33,135 nt of DNA from JBDHRG01 sp039807445 (GTDB lineage Bacteria > Pseudomonadota > Gammaproteobacteria > Competibacterales > Competibacteraceae): contig JBDHRG010000018.1 in NCBI GenBank assembly GCA_039807445.1, positions 1 through 33,135 on the forward strand. The letters are read 5' to 3'. Both the position numbers and the translations under genes were made by a program. The notes beneath the pieces were generated by a model that saw only the letters and a list, made by a program, of their open reading frames with translations, did not search any database and was not told where the DNA came from. Shown here piece after piece: positions 21,208 to 27,821 of this stretch (positions are counted from its first letter, which is position 1; the number at the start of each line of letters is the position of its first letter).

Positions 21208-22503
21208 TCAGGCGGCTTCGCCGCGTAGCGCGGTGTGCTCGAGCCCGGCGCGTGCGCCGGCGCGGTGGCCGACCAGGCCGTACCAGGCGATGTACAGGTA
21301 GCAGAGCGCCGGCATCGCGAAGGACAGCAGGATGCCGACGTGGTCGGCGAGCACACCCTGGAGCAGCGGCACGACGGCGCCGCCGACGATCGCCATGCAC
21401 AGCAGGCCCGAGCCCTTGCCGGTGTACCGGCCCAGCCCCTCGAGCGCGAGGCTGAAGATCGTCGGGAACATCACCGAGTTGAACAAGCCGATCGCCAGCA
21501 GCATCCACATCGCGGCCTGGCCCGCCGTCGCCATCGCCGCCACCAGCAGTGTCGCGTTGACCAGCGCGTTGAACGCCAGCAGGTGGCTCGGCCTGAAGCG
21601 GCGCATCAGCGCGACGCCGACGAAGCGCCCGAGCATCGCGCCGCCCCAGTACAGCGCCAGCAGACGGCCGGCCTCGTGTTCGGACAGGCCGGCGATGTCC
21701 GGCTGGCCCATCAGGTTGACCAGGAAGCTGCCGATGGCGACTTCGGCGCCGACGTAGACGAAGATGCCGAGCGCGCCGAGCACTAGGTGCCGGTGCGACC
21801 AGACGCTGGCGTGCGCGGTCTCGCCCGCATCGGCCGGGGTTTCGGCGGCGGCGGGCTCGGGCAGCCGCACCCGCGCGATCACGAGCGCCAGCGCGAACAG
21901 CACCGCCGCCAGCCCTAGGTACGGCCCCTGCACCGCGCCGGCTTCGGCGGCGGCGTGCACACCTGCGCCGACCGACAGGATCAGCACCGAGCCCAGCAGC
22001 GGTCCGACGGTGGTGCCGAGCGAGTTGAAGGCTTGCGTCAGGTTCAGCCGGCGCGAGGCGGCTTCTGGGCGACCGAGGATCGTGACGTAGGGGTTGGCCG
22101 CGACCTGCAGCAGCGTGATCCCCGAGGCGAGCACGAACAGTGCGATCAGGAACAGCGGATACGAGCGCATGCCGGCGGCGGGGTAGAACAGCAGGCAGCC
22201 CGTGGCGGCCGCGCTCAGCCCGACGATGATGCCGCGCTTGTAGCCGACGCACTCGACCAGCCGGCCCGAGGGGACGGACATCACGAAGTACGCGGCGAAG
22301 AAGCTGAACTGGATCAGCATCGCCTGCACGTAGCTCAGCGTGAACACGGCCTTCAGGTGCGGGATCAGGATGTCGTTCAGCGAGGTGATCAGACCCCAGA
22401 TGAAGAACAGCGAGGTCAGCAGCGTCAGCGGCGAACCGTGGTTCGCGGGGGTGTTTGCGGCGGGGGTGGCGTGCGCCCCGCCGCTCATGTTCACGAAAGC
22501 CAT
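21208..22503 (-). CDS. FucP/GluP-type sugar:H+ symporter (MFS)
   Basis: A 431-residue inner-membrane protein with about twelve hydrophobic helices. The first helix has the family mark SLFFIWGLITSLNDILIPHL. Next come FAAYFVMSVPSGRLVECVGYKRGI, ANPYVTILG and the long loop with LNLTQAFNSLGTTVGPLLGS, all typical of L-fucose permease and glucose/galactose transporters. ATG 22503 has AGGAG 6 bp upstream. It is the last gene of the gtsABCD operon, 42 bp after gtsD, so glucose or galactose is the most likely substrate. The cell would then have both an ATP-driven and a proton-driven uptake route under one promoter. Confidence 0.92.
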   Translation of the reverse strand: MAFVNMSGGAHATPAANTPANHGSPLTLLTSLFFIWGLITSLNDILIPHLKAVFTLSYVQAMLIQFSFFAAYFVMSVPSGRLVECVGYKRGIIVGLSAAATGCLLFYPAAGMRSYPLFLIALFVLASGITLLQVAANPYVTILGRPEAASRRLNLTQAFNSLGTTVGPLLGSVLILSVGAGVHAAAEAGAVQGPYLGLAAVLFALALVIARVRLPEPAAAETPADAGETAHASVWSHRHLVLGALGIFVYVGAEVAIGSFLVNLMGQPDIAGLSEHEAGRLLALYWGGAMLGRFVGVALMRRFRPSHLLAFNALVNATLLVAAMATAGQAAMWMLLAIGLFNSVMFPTIFSLALEGLGRYTGKGSGLLCMAIVGGAVVPLLQGVLADHVGILLSFAMPALCYLYIAWYGLVGHRAGARAGLEHTALRGEAA

Positions 22504-22545
22504 GTCGGGCTCCTGGGTATCGGCAGCTGCGTCGGCGGGGCGCGC

Positions 22546-23661
22546 TCAGTGGCAGCGCGCTTCGGTCGCGGGGTCGAACAGCACCGCCTTGCTCATGTCG
22601 AACATCAGCGGCATGGCCTGGCCCACCGGCGCCTGGGCGCGCGGCTCGATGCGGGCGTTGACGTCCTGCTCGTTGAGGCGGATCTGGATCAGCGTGTCGG
22701 GGCCGGTCGGCTCGGCGACCTCGACGGTGCACTCGAGCGTCGCGACCAGCGGCTCGTCGCGCCGATGCGGCATCACGTGCGTGATCTGCTCGGGGCGCAG
22801 CCCGAGGATCACTTCGCGCCCGAGCCAGGGCCCGAGTCCGGCGCCGCGCTCGGGCAGCGCCAGCACCGCGGCCTCGCCGCGCGCGGTGCGCACCGCGACG
22901 CCGTAGCCGCTGCCGGCGCGCGTCACGTCGGCGCGGATGAAGTTCATCGCCGGCGAACCCATGAAACCGGCGACGAACAGGTTCACCGGTTCGTCGTAGA
23001 TCTGCTGCGGCGTGCCGAACTGTTGCACGCGGCCGTCGCGCATCACGGCGATGCGGTCGGCGAGCGTCATCGCCTCGATCTGGTCGTGGGTGACGTAGAC
23101 GATCGTCGTGCCGAGGCGCTGGTGCAGCTTCTTGATCTCGGTGCGCATCTCGACGCGCAGCTTGGCGTCGAGGTTCGAGAGCGGCTCGTCGAACAGGTAG
23201 ACCTGCGGCTGGCGCGCCAGCGCGCGGCCCATCGCGACGCGCTGGCGCTGGCCGCCGGACAGGGCCGCCGGCTTGCGCGCCAGCAGGTGGTCGATCTGCA
23301 GCAGCCTGGCGACGCGCGCGACCTCGGCCTCGTGCTGCGTCTTCGGCACCTTGCGCATCTCCAGGCCGAAGGCGATGTTCTCGGCGACCGTCATGCTCGG
23401 GTACAGCGCGTAGGACTGGAACACCATCGCGATGTCGCGGTCCTTCGGCGACAGCCGCGTGACGTCGCGCCCGGCGATGCTGATGCTGCCAGCGGTGATG
23501 TCGTCGAGGCCGGCGATCGCGTTCATCAGCGTCGACTTGCCGCAGCCCGAGGGCCCGACCAGGATCAGGAACTCGCCCGACTCGATGCTGAGGTCGATGT
23601 CCTTCAGCACCTGCACGCTGCCGTAGTTCTTGAAGACCTGCTTGATTTCCAGAGCGGCCAT
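22546..23661 (-). CDS. gtsD: Glucose ABC importer ATPase (MalK/UgpC type)
   Basis: A 371-residue ATPase of the CUT1 sugar importer class. Walker A GPSGCGKST, Q-loop MVFQSYALYPSMTV, signature LSGGQRQRVAMGRALAR, Walker B YLFDEPLSNLDAKLR and H-loop VTHDQIEAMTLADR are all present. A C-terminal regulatory OB-fold follows from about residue 240 (FMGSPAMNFI then LGLRPEQI). ATG 23661 has a strong GAGGAGG site. It follows gtsC by 16 bp and drives the GtsBC permease. Such ATPases can be shared between several importers. Confidence 0.94.
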   Translation of the reverse strand: MAALEIKQVFKNYGSVQVLKDIDLSIESGEFLILVGPSGCGKSTLMNAIAGLDDITAGSISIAGRDVTRLSPKDRDIAMVFQSYALYPSMTVAENIAFGLEMRKVPKTQHEAEVARVARLLQIDHLLARKPAALSGGQRQRVAMGRALARQPQVYLFDEPLSNLDAKLRVEMRTEIKKLHQRLGTTIVYVTHDQIEAMTLADRIAVMRDGRVQQFGTPQQIYDEPVNLFVAGFMGSPAMNFIRADVTRAGSGYGVAVRTARGEAAVLALPERGAGLGPWLGREVILGLRPEQITHVMPHRRDEPLVATLECTVEVAEPTGPDTLIQIRLNEQDVNARIEPRAQAPVGQAMPLMFDMSKAVLFDPATEARCH

Positions 23662-23677
23662 GGCGGCGCCTCCTCAC

Positions 23678-24541
23678 TCAACCCTTGACGGCGCCCGCGG
23701 TCAGCCCGCGGACGAAATGCTTGCCGGCGAGCACGTACACCAGCAGCGTCGGCAGCGCGGCGATCAGCGCGGCGGCCATGTCGACGTTGTATTCCTTGAC
23801 CCCGGTCGAGGTGTTGACCAGGTTGTTCAGCGCCACCGTGACCGGCTGGGTGTCGAGCCCCGAGTACACGACGCCGAACAGGAAGTCGTTCCAGATCTGC
23901 GTGAACTGCCAGATCACGCAGACGACGATGATCGGTGTGGATACCGGCAGCAGGATGCGCCAGAAGATCGTGAAGAAGCCGGCGCCGTCGAGCTTGGCGG
24001 CGCGGATCAGCTCGTCGGGCACGCCGACGTAGTAGTTGCGGAAGAACAGCGTGGTCGAGGCCAGGCCGCAGATCACGTGCACCAGTACCAGCCCGGATAC
24101 GGTGTTGGCGAGCCCCAGCGCCTTCAGCGTCTGCGCCATCGGGATCAGGAGCACCTGGAACGGCAGGAAGCAGCCGAGCAGCAGCGCGCCGAAGAACAGC
24201 TCGCTACCGCGGAAACGCCACTTGCTCAGCACGTAGCCGTTCAGCGCGCCGATCGCCGTCGAGATCGCGACCGCCGGCAGCGTGATCAGCACCGAGTTCC
24301 ACATGAAGGGGGCGAGCCCTTCGCAGCGTATGCCGGTGCAGGCGCCCGACCAGGCCTTGAGCCAGGGCTCGAGCGTCAGCGCCGCGGGCCAGCTCAGCAG
24401 CGTGCCGGTGCGGATGTCGTCGAGCGTCTTCACCGAGGTCAGCAACATCACCGCGAGCGGTGCCAGGTAGAACGCGGCCCAGGCGGCGAGCGCGGCGTAC
24501 AGCGCGATCCGGCCGAGGAAAAGGCGGCTCGTTTCAGTCAT
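23678..24541 (-). CDS. gtsC: Glucose ABC importer permease subunit 2
   Basis: A 287-residue inner-membrane permease of the MalG type. The N-terminal helix is IALYAALAAWAAFYLAPLAVMLL, and about six hydrophobic segments are seen. The EAA coupling motif is present as ELIRAAKLDGAGFFTIFWRI. The C-terminus FVRGLTAGAVKG is the usual GtsC/MalG-like tail. ATG 24541 lies inside the end of gtsB (8-bp overlap), and CGGAG precedes it, so translation is coupled. It pairs with GtsB to form the channel. Confidence 0.94.
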   Translation of the reverse strand: MTETSRLFLGRIALYAALAAWAAFYLAPLAVMLLTSVKTLDDIRTGTLLSWPAALTLEPWLKAWSGACTGIRCEGLAPFMWNSVLITLPAVAISTAIGALNGYVLSKWRFRGSELFFGALLLGCFLPFQVLLIPMAQTLKALGLANTVSGLVLVHVICGLASTTLFFRNYYVGVPDELIRAAKLDGAGFFTIFWRILLPVSTPIIVVCVIWQFTQIWNDFLFGVVYSGLDTQPVTVALNNLVNTSTGVKEYNVDMAAALIAALPTLLVYVLAGKHFVRGLTAGAVKG

Positions 24542-25451
24542 GGCGCTTGCTCCGCAGTTCCGAGTACAGGAAGGGCACGGCCACGGCGAGCACCGCACCG
24601 AGCATCAGCACCGCGCTGGCCGAGCCGAGCGCCATCTGCCCGCGGGTGAAGGCGTGCGCGTACATGAAGGTCGCCGGCAGGTCGGTGGCGAAGCCGGGGC
24701 CGCCGCCGGTCAGCGCGGCGACCAGGTCGAAGCTCTTGATCGCGATGTGCGACAGGATCATCAGCGCGCTGAACAGCACCGGGCGCAGGCAGGGCAGCAC
24801 GATGCGCCAGTAGATGCGCGGCAGGCTGGCACCGTCGAGCTGCGCGGCCTTGATCAGCGCCGGGTCGACGCCGCGCAGCCCGGCCAGGAACATCGCCATC
24901 ACGAAGCCCGAGGCTTGCCAGACCGCGGCGATCACCAGCGTGTACACGGCCTTGTCGGGGTTGACGAGCCAGTCGAAGGTGAAGCCGGTGAAGCCCAGGT
25001 CCTGCACCAGCTTCTGCAGTCCCAGCCCCGGGTTCAGGATCCACTTCCACGCGGTGCCGGTGACGATGAACGACAGCGCCATCGGGTACAGGTAGATCGC
25101 GCGCAGCGCGCCTTCGGCGCGGATCTTCTGGTCGAGCAGCACCGCGAGCAGCACGCCGATCGCGAGGCAGACCGCGATGAACAGCCCGCCGAAGATCAGC
25201 AGGTTCTGCGCGGCGACCAGCCAGCGTTCGTTTTCGGCGAGCTTCAGGTACTGCTCGAAACCGACGAAGTTCCAGCTCGGCAGCAGCTTCGAGCTGGTGA
25301 ACGACAGCGCCGCCGTCCAGCCGATGAAGCCGTAGACGAACACCAGCGTGATCGCGACCGAGGGGGCCAGCACCAGCCTGGGCAGCCAGGCTTGCAGCCT
25401 GTCGCGCCTGGCGTGCTCAGCCCCGGACGCGCGGGCCATGACGGTAGCCAT
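24534..25451 (-). CDS. gtsB: Glucose ABC importer permease subunit 1
   Basis: A 305-residue inner-membrane permease of the MalF/UgpA type, with first helix LVLAPSVAITLVFVYGFIGW and about six hydrophobic segments. The EAA motif is present as ALIKAAQLDGASLPRIYWRI. ATG 25451 has a GAGGAG site. The frame remains open upstream to 25952 across the repeat and into gtsA, but without function. It follows gtsA after a 98-bp gap that holds a GC-rich hairpin. Such a gap between the binding-protein and permease genes is common where the binding protein is made in excess. Confidence 0.94.
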   Translation of the reverse strand: MATVMARASGAEHARRDRLQAWLPRLVLAPSVAITLVFVYGFIGWTAALSFTSSKLLPSWNFVGFEQYLKLAENERWLVAAQNLLIFGGLFIAVCLAIGVLLAVLLDQKIRAEGALRAIYLYPMALSFIVTGTAWKWILNPGLGLQKLVQDLGFTGFTFDWLVNPDKAVYTLVIAAVWQASGFVMAMFLAGLRGVDPALIKAAQLDGASLPRIYWRIVLPCLRPVLFSALMILSHIAIKSFDLVAALTGGGPGFATDLPATFMYAHAFTRGQMALGSASAVLMLGAVLAVAVPFLYSELRSKRHD

Positions 25452-25495
25452 GGGCGTCTCCTCATTTCGGGTGGGGAGGGGGGCGATGCCAACCC

Positions 25496-25519
25496 CCCCT
25501 CCCCTGGCAAGGGGAGGGG
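25496..25519. repeat. GC-rich intercistronic hairpin between gtsA and gtsB
   Basis: CCCCTCCCC (25496-25504) and GGGGAGGGG (25511-25519) form a perfect 9-bp stem with the loop TGGCAA. A further G-run (25472-25483) and C-run (25493-25499) flank it. It is the third copy of the core seen at 3681-3703 and 12622-12647. Placed right after gtsA, it could protect the upstream binding-protein mRNA from 3' decay, as the REP elements of malE-malF do. Confidence 0.72.
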
Positions 25520-25549
25520 CGGGGACGGATCGCCTGCTTGGCGCAGTGC

Positions 25550-26797
25550 TCAGCGCGCCGCCTTGACCGCCTTGGCGAGCTTGTCGGCGGCCTGCTCGGC
25601 GCTGATCGCGTCGTCGTTGAAGAACTGCGTCAGCACGTCGAAGAAGGCGCCCTGGACGTCGGAGCGCGTCGCGATGCCGTGCGCCATGCTCGGCAGCAGC
25701 GCACCGGACTGCGCCGCGGCGTCGAAATCCTTGCGCGAGCGCTTGGCGCAGTCGTCGAACGTGTCGAGGCTCACGTCGCTGCGCGCCGGGATCGAGCCCT
25801 TGGCGAGGCTGAACGCCTCCTGGAACGGCGGCGCCATGATCAGCCGCGCCAGCGCCAGCTGCGCCGGGCGCTGCGCGGGGGCGCGCAGCTTGAACATCGC
25901 GAAGCTGTCGACGTTCAGCGTGAAGGCGGCGGCTCCGGGCGCCGGGAAGCACAGGTAGTCGGTGCCGGCCTTCTGGCCGGCGCTGGCGAACTCGCCCTTG
26001 GCCCAGTCGCCCATGATCTGCATGCCGGCCTTGCCGTTGATCACCATGCCGGTGGCGACGTTCCAGTCGCGGTTGGCGCGGTCGGGGTCCATGTAAGTCT
26101 TCAGGCGCTTGAAGGTCTTCAGCGCCTGCACCATGGCCGGGCCGCGCAGCGTCGCGTCGTCGAGCTCGACCAGCGCCTTGCGGTAGAAGTCGACGCCACC
26201 CTGACCGATCGCGACCGCCTCGAAGACGGTCGCGTCCTGCCAGGACTGGCCGCCGTGGGCGAGCGGCGTGATGCCGGCGGCCTTGAGCTTGTCGGCGACC
26301 GCGAAGAATTCGTCCCAGGTGGTCGGCGGCTGCAGGCCGAGCTTGCCGAACACCTCGGCGTTAGCCCAGACCCAGTTGACGCGGTGCACGTTGACCGGTG
26401 CAGCGACGTAATGGCCGTCGACCTTCATCAGCTCGGCGACGACCTCGGGCAGCAGCATGCTCCAGCCGTCCTTGACCGCGACCTCGTCGATGCTGTCGAG
26501 GAAGCCGAGTTCGCCCCATTCCTGGATCGCCGGGCCCTTGATCTGCGCCGCCGAGGGCGGATTGCCCGACACCGCGCGCGACTTCAGCACCGTCATCGCG
26601 CTCTCGCCGCCGCCGCCGGCGACCGCGAAGTCGCGCCAGATGTGGCCTTGCTGCTCGAGCATCGCCTTCAGCGTGGCGGCGGCCCTGGCTTCGCCGCCCG
26701 AGGTCCAGAAGTGCAGCACTTCGACTTCGGCGGCACCGGCGGCGCCGGTGGCGGCGGCGAGCGCGGCGGCGAGCAACAGACGCTTGGGGGCTTTCAT
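25550..26797 (-). CDS. gtsA: Glucose-binding periplasmic protein
   Basis: A 415-residue CUT1-type solute-binding protein. Signal peptide: MKAPKRLLLAAALAAATGAAG with cleavage near AAGAA/AEV. The mature part starts EVEVLHFWTSGGEARAAATL. The pattern VAGGGGESAMTVLKSRAVSG and IKGPAIQEWGELGFL is the same as in Pseudomonas glucose-binding GtsA. The two Cys residues (in YLCFPAPG and FDDCAKRS) probably form a disulfide. ATG 26797 is chosen for its GAGGAG site and because the signal peptide then begins correctly; an in-frame ATG at 26833 would add 12 residues. It is the first gene of the glucose operon, divergent from the second two-component system. Confidence 0.94.
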   Translation of the reverse strand: MKAPKRLLLAAALAAATGAAGAAEVEVLHFWTSGGEARAAATLKAMLEQQGHIWRDFAVAGGGGESAMTVLKSRAVSGNPPSAAQIKGPAIQEWGELGFLDSIDEVAVKDGWSMLLPEVVAELMKVDGHYVAAPVNVHRVNWVWANAEVFGKLGLQPPTTWDEFFAVADKLKAAGITPLAHGGQSWQDATVFEAVAIGQGGVDFYRKALVELDDATLRGPAMVQALKTFKRLKTYMDPDRANRDWNVATGMVINGKAGMQIMGDWAKGEFASAGQKAGTDYLCFPAPGAAAFTLNVDSFAMFKLRAPAQRPAQLALARLIMAPPFQEAFSLAKGSIPARSDVSLDTFDDCAKRSRKDFDAAAQSGALLPSMAHGIATRSDVQGAFFDVLTQFFNDDAISAEQAADKLAKAVKAAR

Positions 26798-26885
26798 CGC
26801 ATCGTCTCCTCGGGTGATGATCCGTGCCGGCATCGGGCGCGGAGTTTTCGTATCGCGGCATGGTGCTGCTGCGGTGTGCGTCGAA

Positions 26886-26951
26886 AGCTAACAGCGCGGC
26901 GAGGGCGGGGCCGTAACACTTGGCTACCCCGCGTTAGCGGTTTGTTACCGA
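26886..26951. promoter_or_regulatory. Candidate response-regulator sites between gtsA and the second two-component system
   Basis: The gap between gtsA and the regulator (26798-26989) has GTTAGCG (26933-26939) and GTTACCG (26944-26950) as imperfect direct repeats with starts 11 bp apart, typical of tandem OmpR-family sites. Further TAACA-type copies lie at 26889-26893 and, as GTAACAC, at 26913-26919. The same TGTTAC/GTAACA core occurs in the other importer's control region at 11515-11526. Clear promoter hexamers are not visible. Confidence 0.45.
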
Positions 26952-26960
26952 ACCTTGCAC

Positions 26961-26993
26961 GCGGCCCGGCGCGGGCCGCCGATGAGCAGATGA
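26961..26993 (+). promoter_or_regulatory. Leader hairpin and 3-codon minimal frame before the regulator start
   Basis: GCGGCCC (26961-26967) and GGGCCGC (26973-26979) form a perfect 7-bp stem ending 10 bp before the regulator ATG at 26990. Between them is ATG AGC AGA TGA (26982-26993), a three-codon frame whose stop overlaps the regulator start as ATGA. There is no clear ribosome site for either. The arrangement could limit regulator translation, but this is inference. Confidence 0.3.
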
Positions 26994-27721
26994 CCAGCGA
27001 CCACCCGGCTACCCTGCTGATCGTCGACGACGACGAAGAGATCCGCGAGCTGCTCGCCGCCTACCTCGGCAAGAGCGGCTTCCGCGTGCTGTGCGCCGCC
27101 GACGGCGCGGCGATGGATGCCTGCCTGGCGCAGGTCGAGCCCGATCTGATCGTGCTCGACCTGATGCTGCCGGGCGAGGACGGCTTCGCGCTGTGCCGCC
27201 GGCTGCGGCGCGGCTCCGAGGTGCCGGTGATCATGCTGACCGCGAGCGCCGACGACACCGACCGCATCATCGGCCTCGAGCTCGGCGCCGACGACTACCT
27301 GGCCAAGCCCTTCAACCCGCGCGAGCTGCTGGCGCGGATCAAGGCGATCCTGCGCCGCGTGCGCCCGCTGGAGACCGCCAGGCCCAGGGCGCCGCCGCGC
27401 TATCTGCGCTTCGGCCCGTGGACGCTCGACTGCGCCACGCGCGTGCTGGCGCGCGAGGGGGGCGACGAGCGGCTCGAACTCGGCAGCTCGGACTACACGC
27501 TGCTGCTGGCGCTGCTGCACAAGCCGCTGACGGTGCTGAGCCGCGACCGCCTGTACGAGCTGACGCGCCGGCGCGAAGCGACGCCGTTCGACCGCAGCCT
27601 CGACGTGCAGGTGTGCCGGCTGCGCGCGCGGCTCGAGCCGGGCGAAGGCGCGCCGCAACTGATCAAGACCGTGCGCGGCAGCGGCTACATGCTGGCGGTG
27701 ACGGTGGAGGCGCATGACTGA
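26990..27721 (+). CDS. OmpR-family response regulator beside the glucose importer
   Basis: A 243-residue regulator. The receiver has Asp13-15, phospho-acceptor Asp57 in IVLDLMLPGEDG, Thr84 and Lys106 in LAKPFNPREL. The winged helix spans about 140-238 and ends in KTVRGSGYMLAV. ATG 26990 is the first start that gives the standard N-terminus; the upstream in-frame ORF only adds residues read from the gts promoter region. It is divergent from gtsA and followed by its kinase, so it probably regulates glucose uptake. In Pseudomonas the GltR-GtrS system has this job and is likewise next to the glucose transporter genes. It is paralogous to the regulator at 5502-6230; which of the two is the true GltR orthologue needs a phylogeny. 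Confidence 0.93.
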   Translation: MTSDHPATLLIVDDDEEIRELLAAYLGKSGFRVLCAADGAAMDACLAQVEPDLIVLDLMLPGEDGFALCRRLRRGSEVPVIMLTASADDTDRIIGLELGADDYLAKPFNPRELLARIKAILRRVRPLETARPRAPPRYLRFGPWTLDCATRVLAREGGDERLELGSSDYTLLLALLHKPLTVLSRDRLYELTRRREATPFDRSLDVQVCRLRARLEPGEGAPQLIKTVRGSGYMLAVTVEAHD

Positions 27722-27730
27722 GGAGGGGGG

Positions 27731-27808
27731 AATGAGCAAGGAGGAATGGGAAATGGGGAGCGCGGCCGGCAGCGTCGGGTGCCCATCGCCCATTCCTCAT
27801 CCCCCATT
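27731..27808. repeat. Large imperfect dyad element between regulator and kinase genes
   Basis: Two 27-base arms (27731-27757 and 27782-27808) match at 21 of 27 positions as an inverted repeat. They are built of GGAATGGG-type units (GAGGAATGGG against CCCATTCCTC). The element fills almost the entire 96-bp gap. Elements of this AATGGGG flavour are known as dispersed intergenic repeats in several proteobacteria. Here it supplies the ribosome site and most of a 29-codon frame, see 27732-27821. Confidence 0.6.
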
Positions 27809-27821
27809 ACCAGATCGATGA
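27732..27821 (+). CDS. 29-codon leader frame coupled to the sensor kinase
   Basis: Right after the regulator stop there is GGAGGGGGGA and then ATG at 27732, a good ribosome site with normal spacing. The frame runs 29 codons (MSKEEWEMGSAAG to PPLPDR) and stops at TGA 27819-27821, overlapping the kinase start as ATGA. The kinase itself has no visible ribosome site (CCATTACCAGATCG), so ribosomes ending this frame could reinitiate there. The peptide is Pro-rich at its end, lies wholly inside the dyad repeat and probably has no function of its own. It could equally be chance. Confidence 0.35.
   Translation: MSKEEWEMGSAAGSVGCPSPIPHPPLPDR

Noticed and set aside
20486..23677. 1063-codon open frame on the minus strand
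   Set aside because: It is an out-of-frame reading of gtsD, the symporter and the binding protein. Only the stretch at about 20978-21145 is meaningful, as the IS110 remnant.
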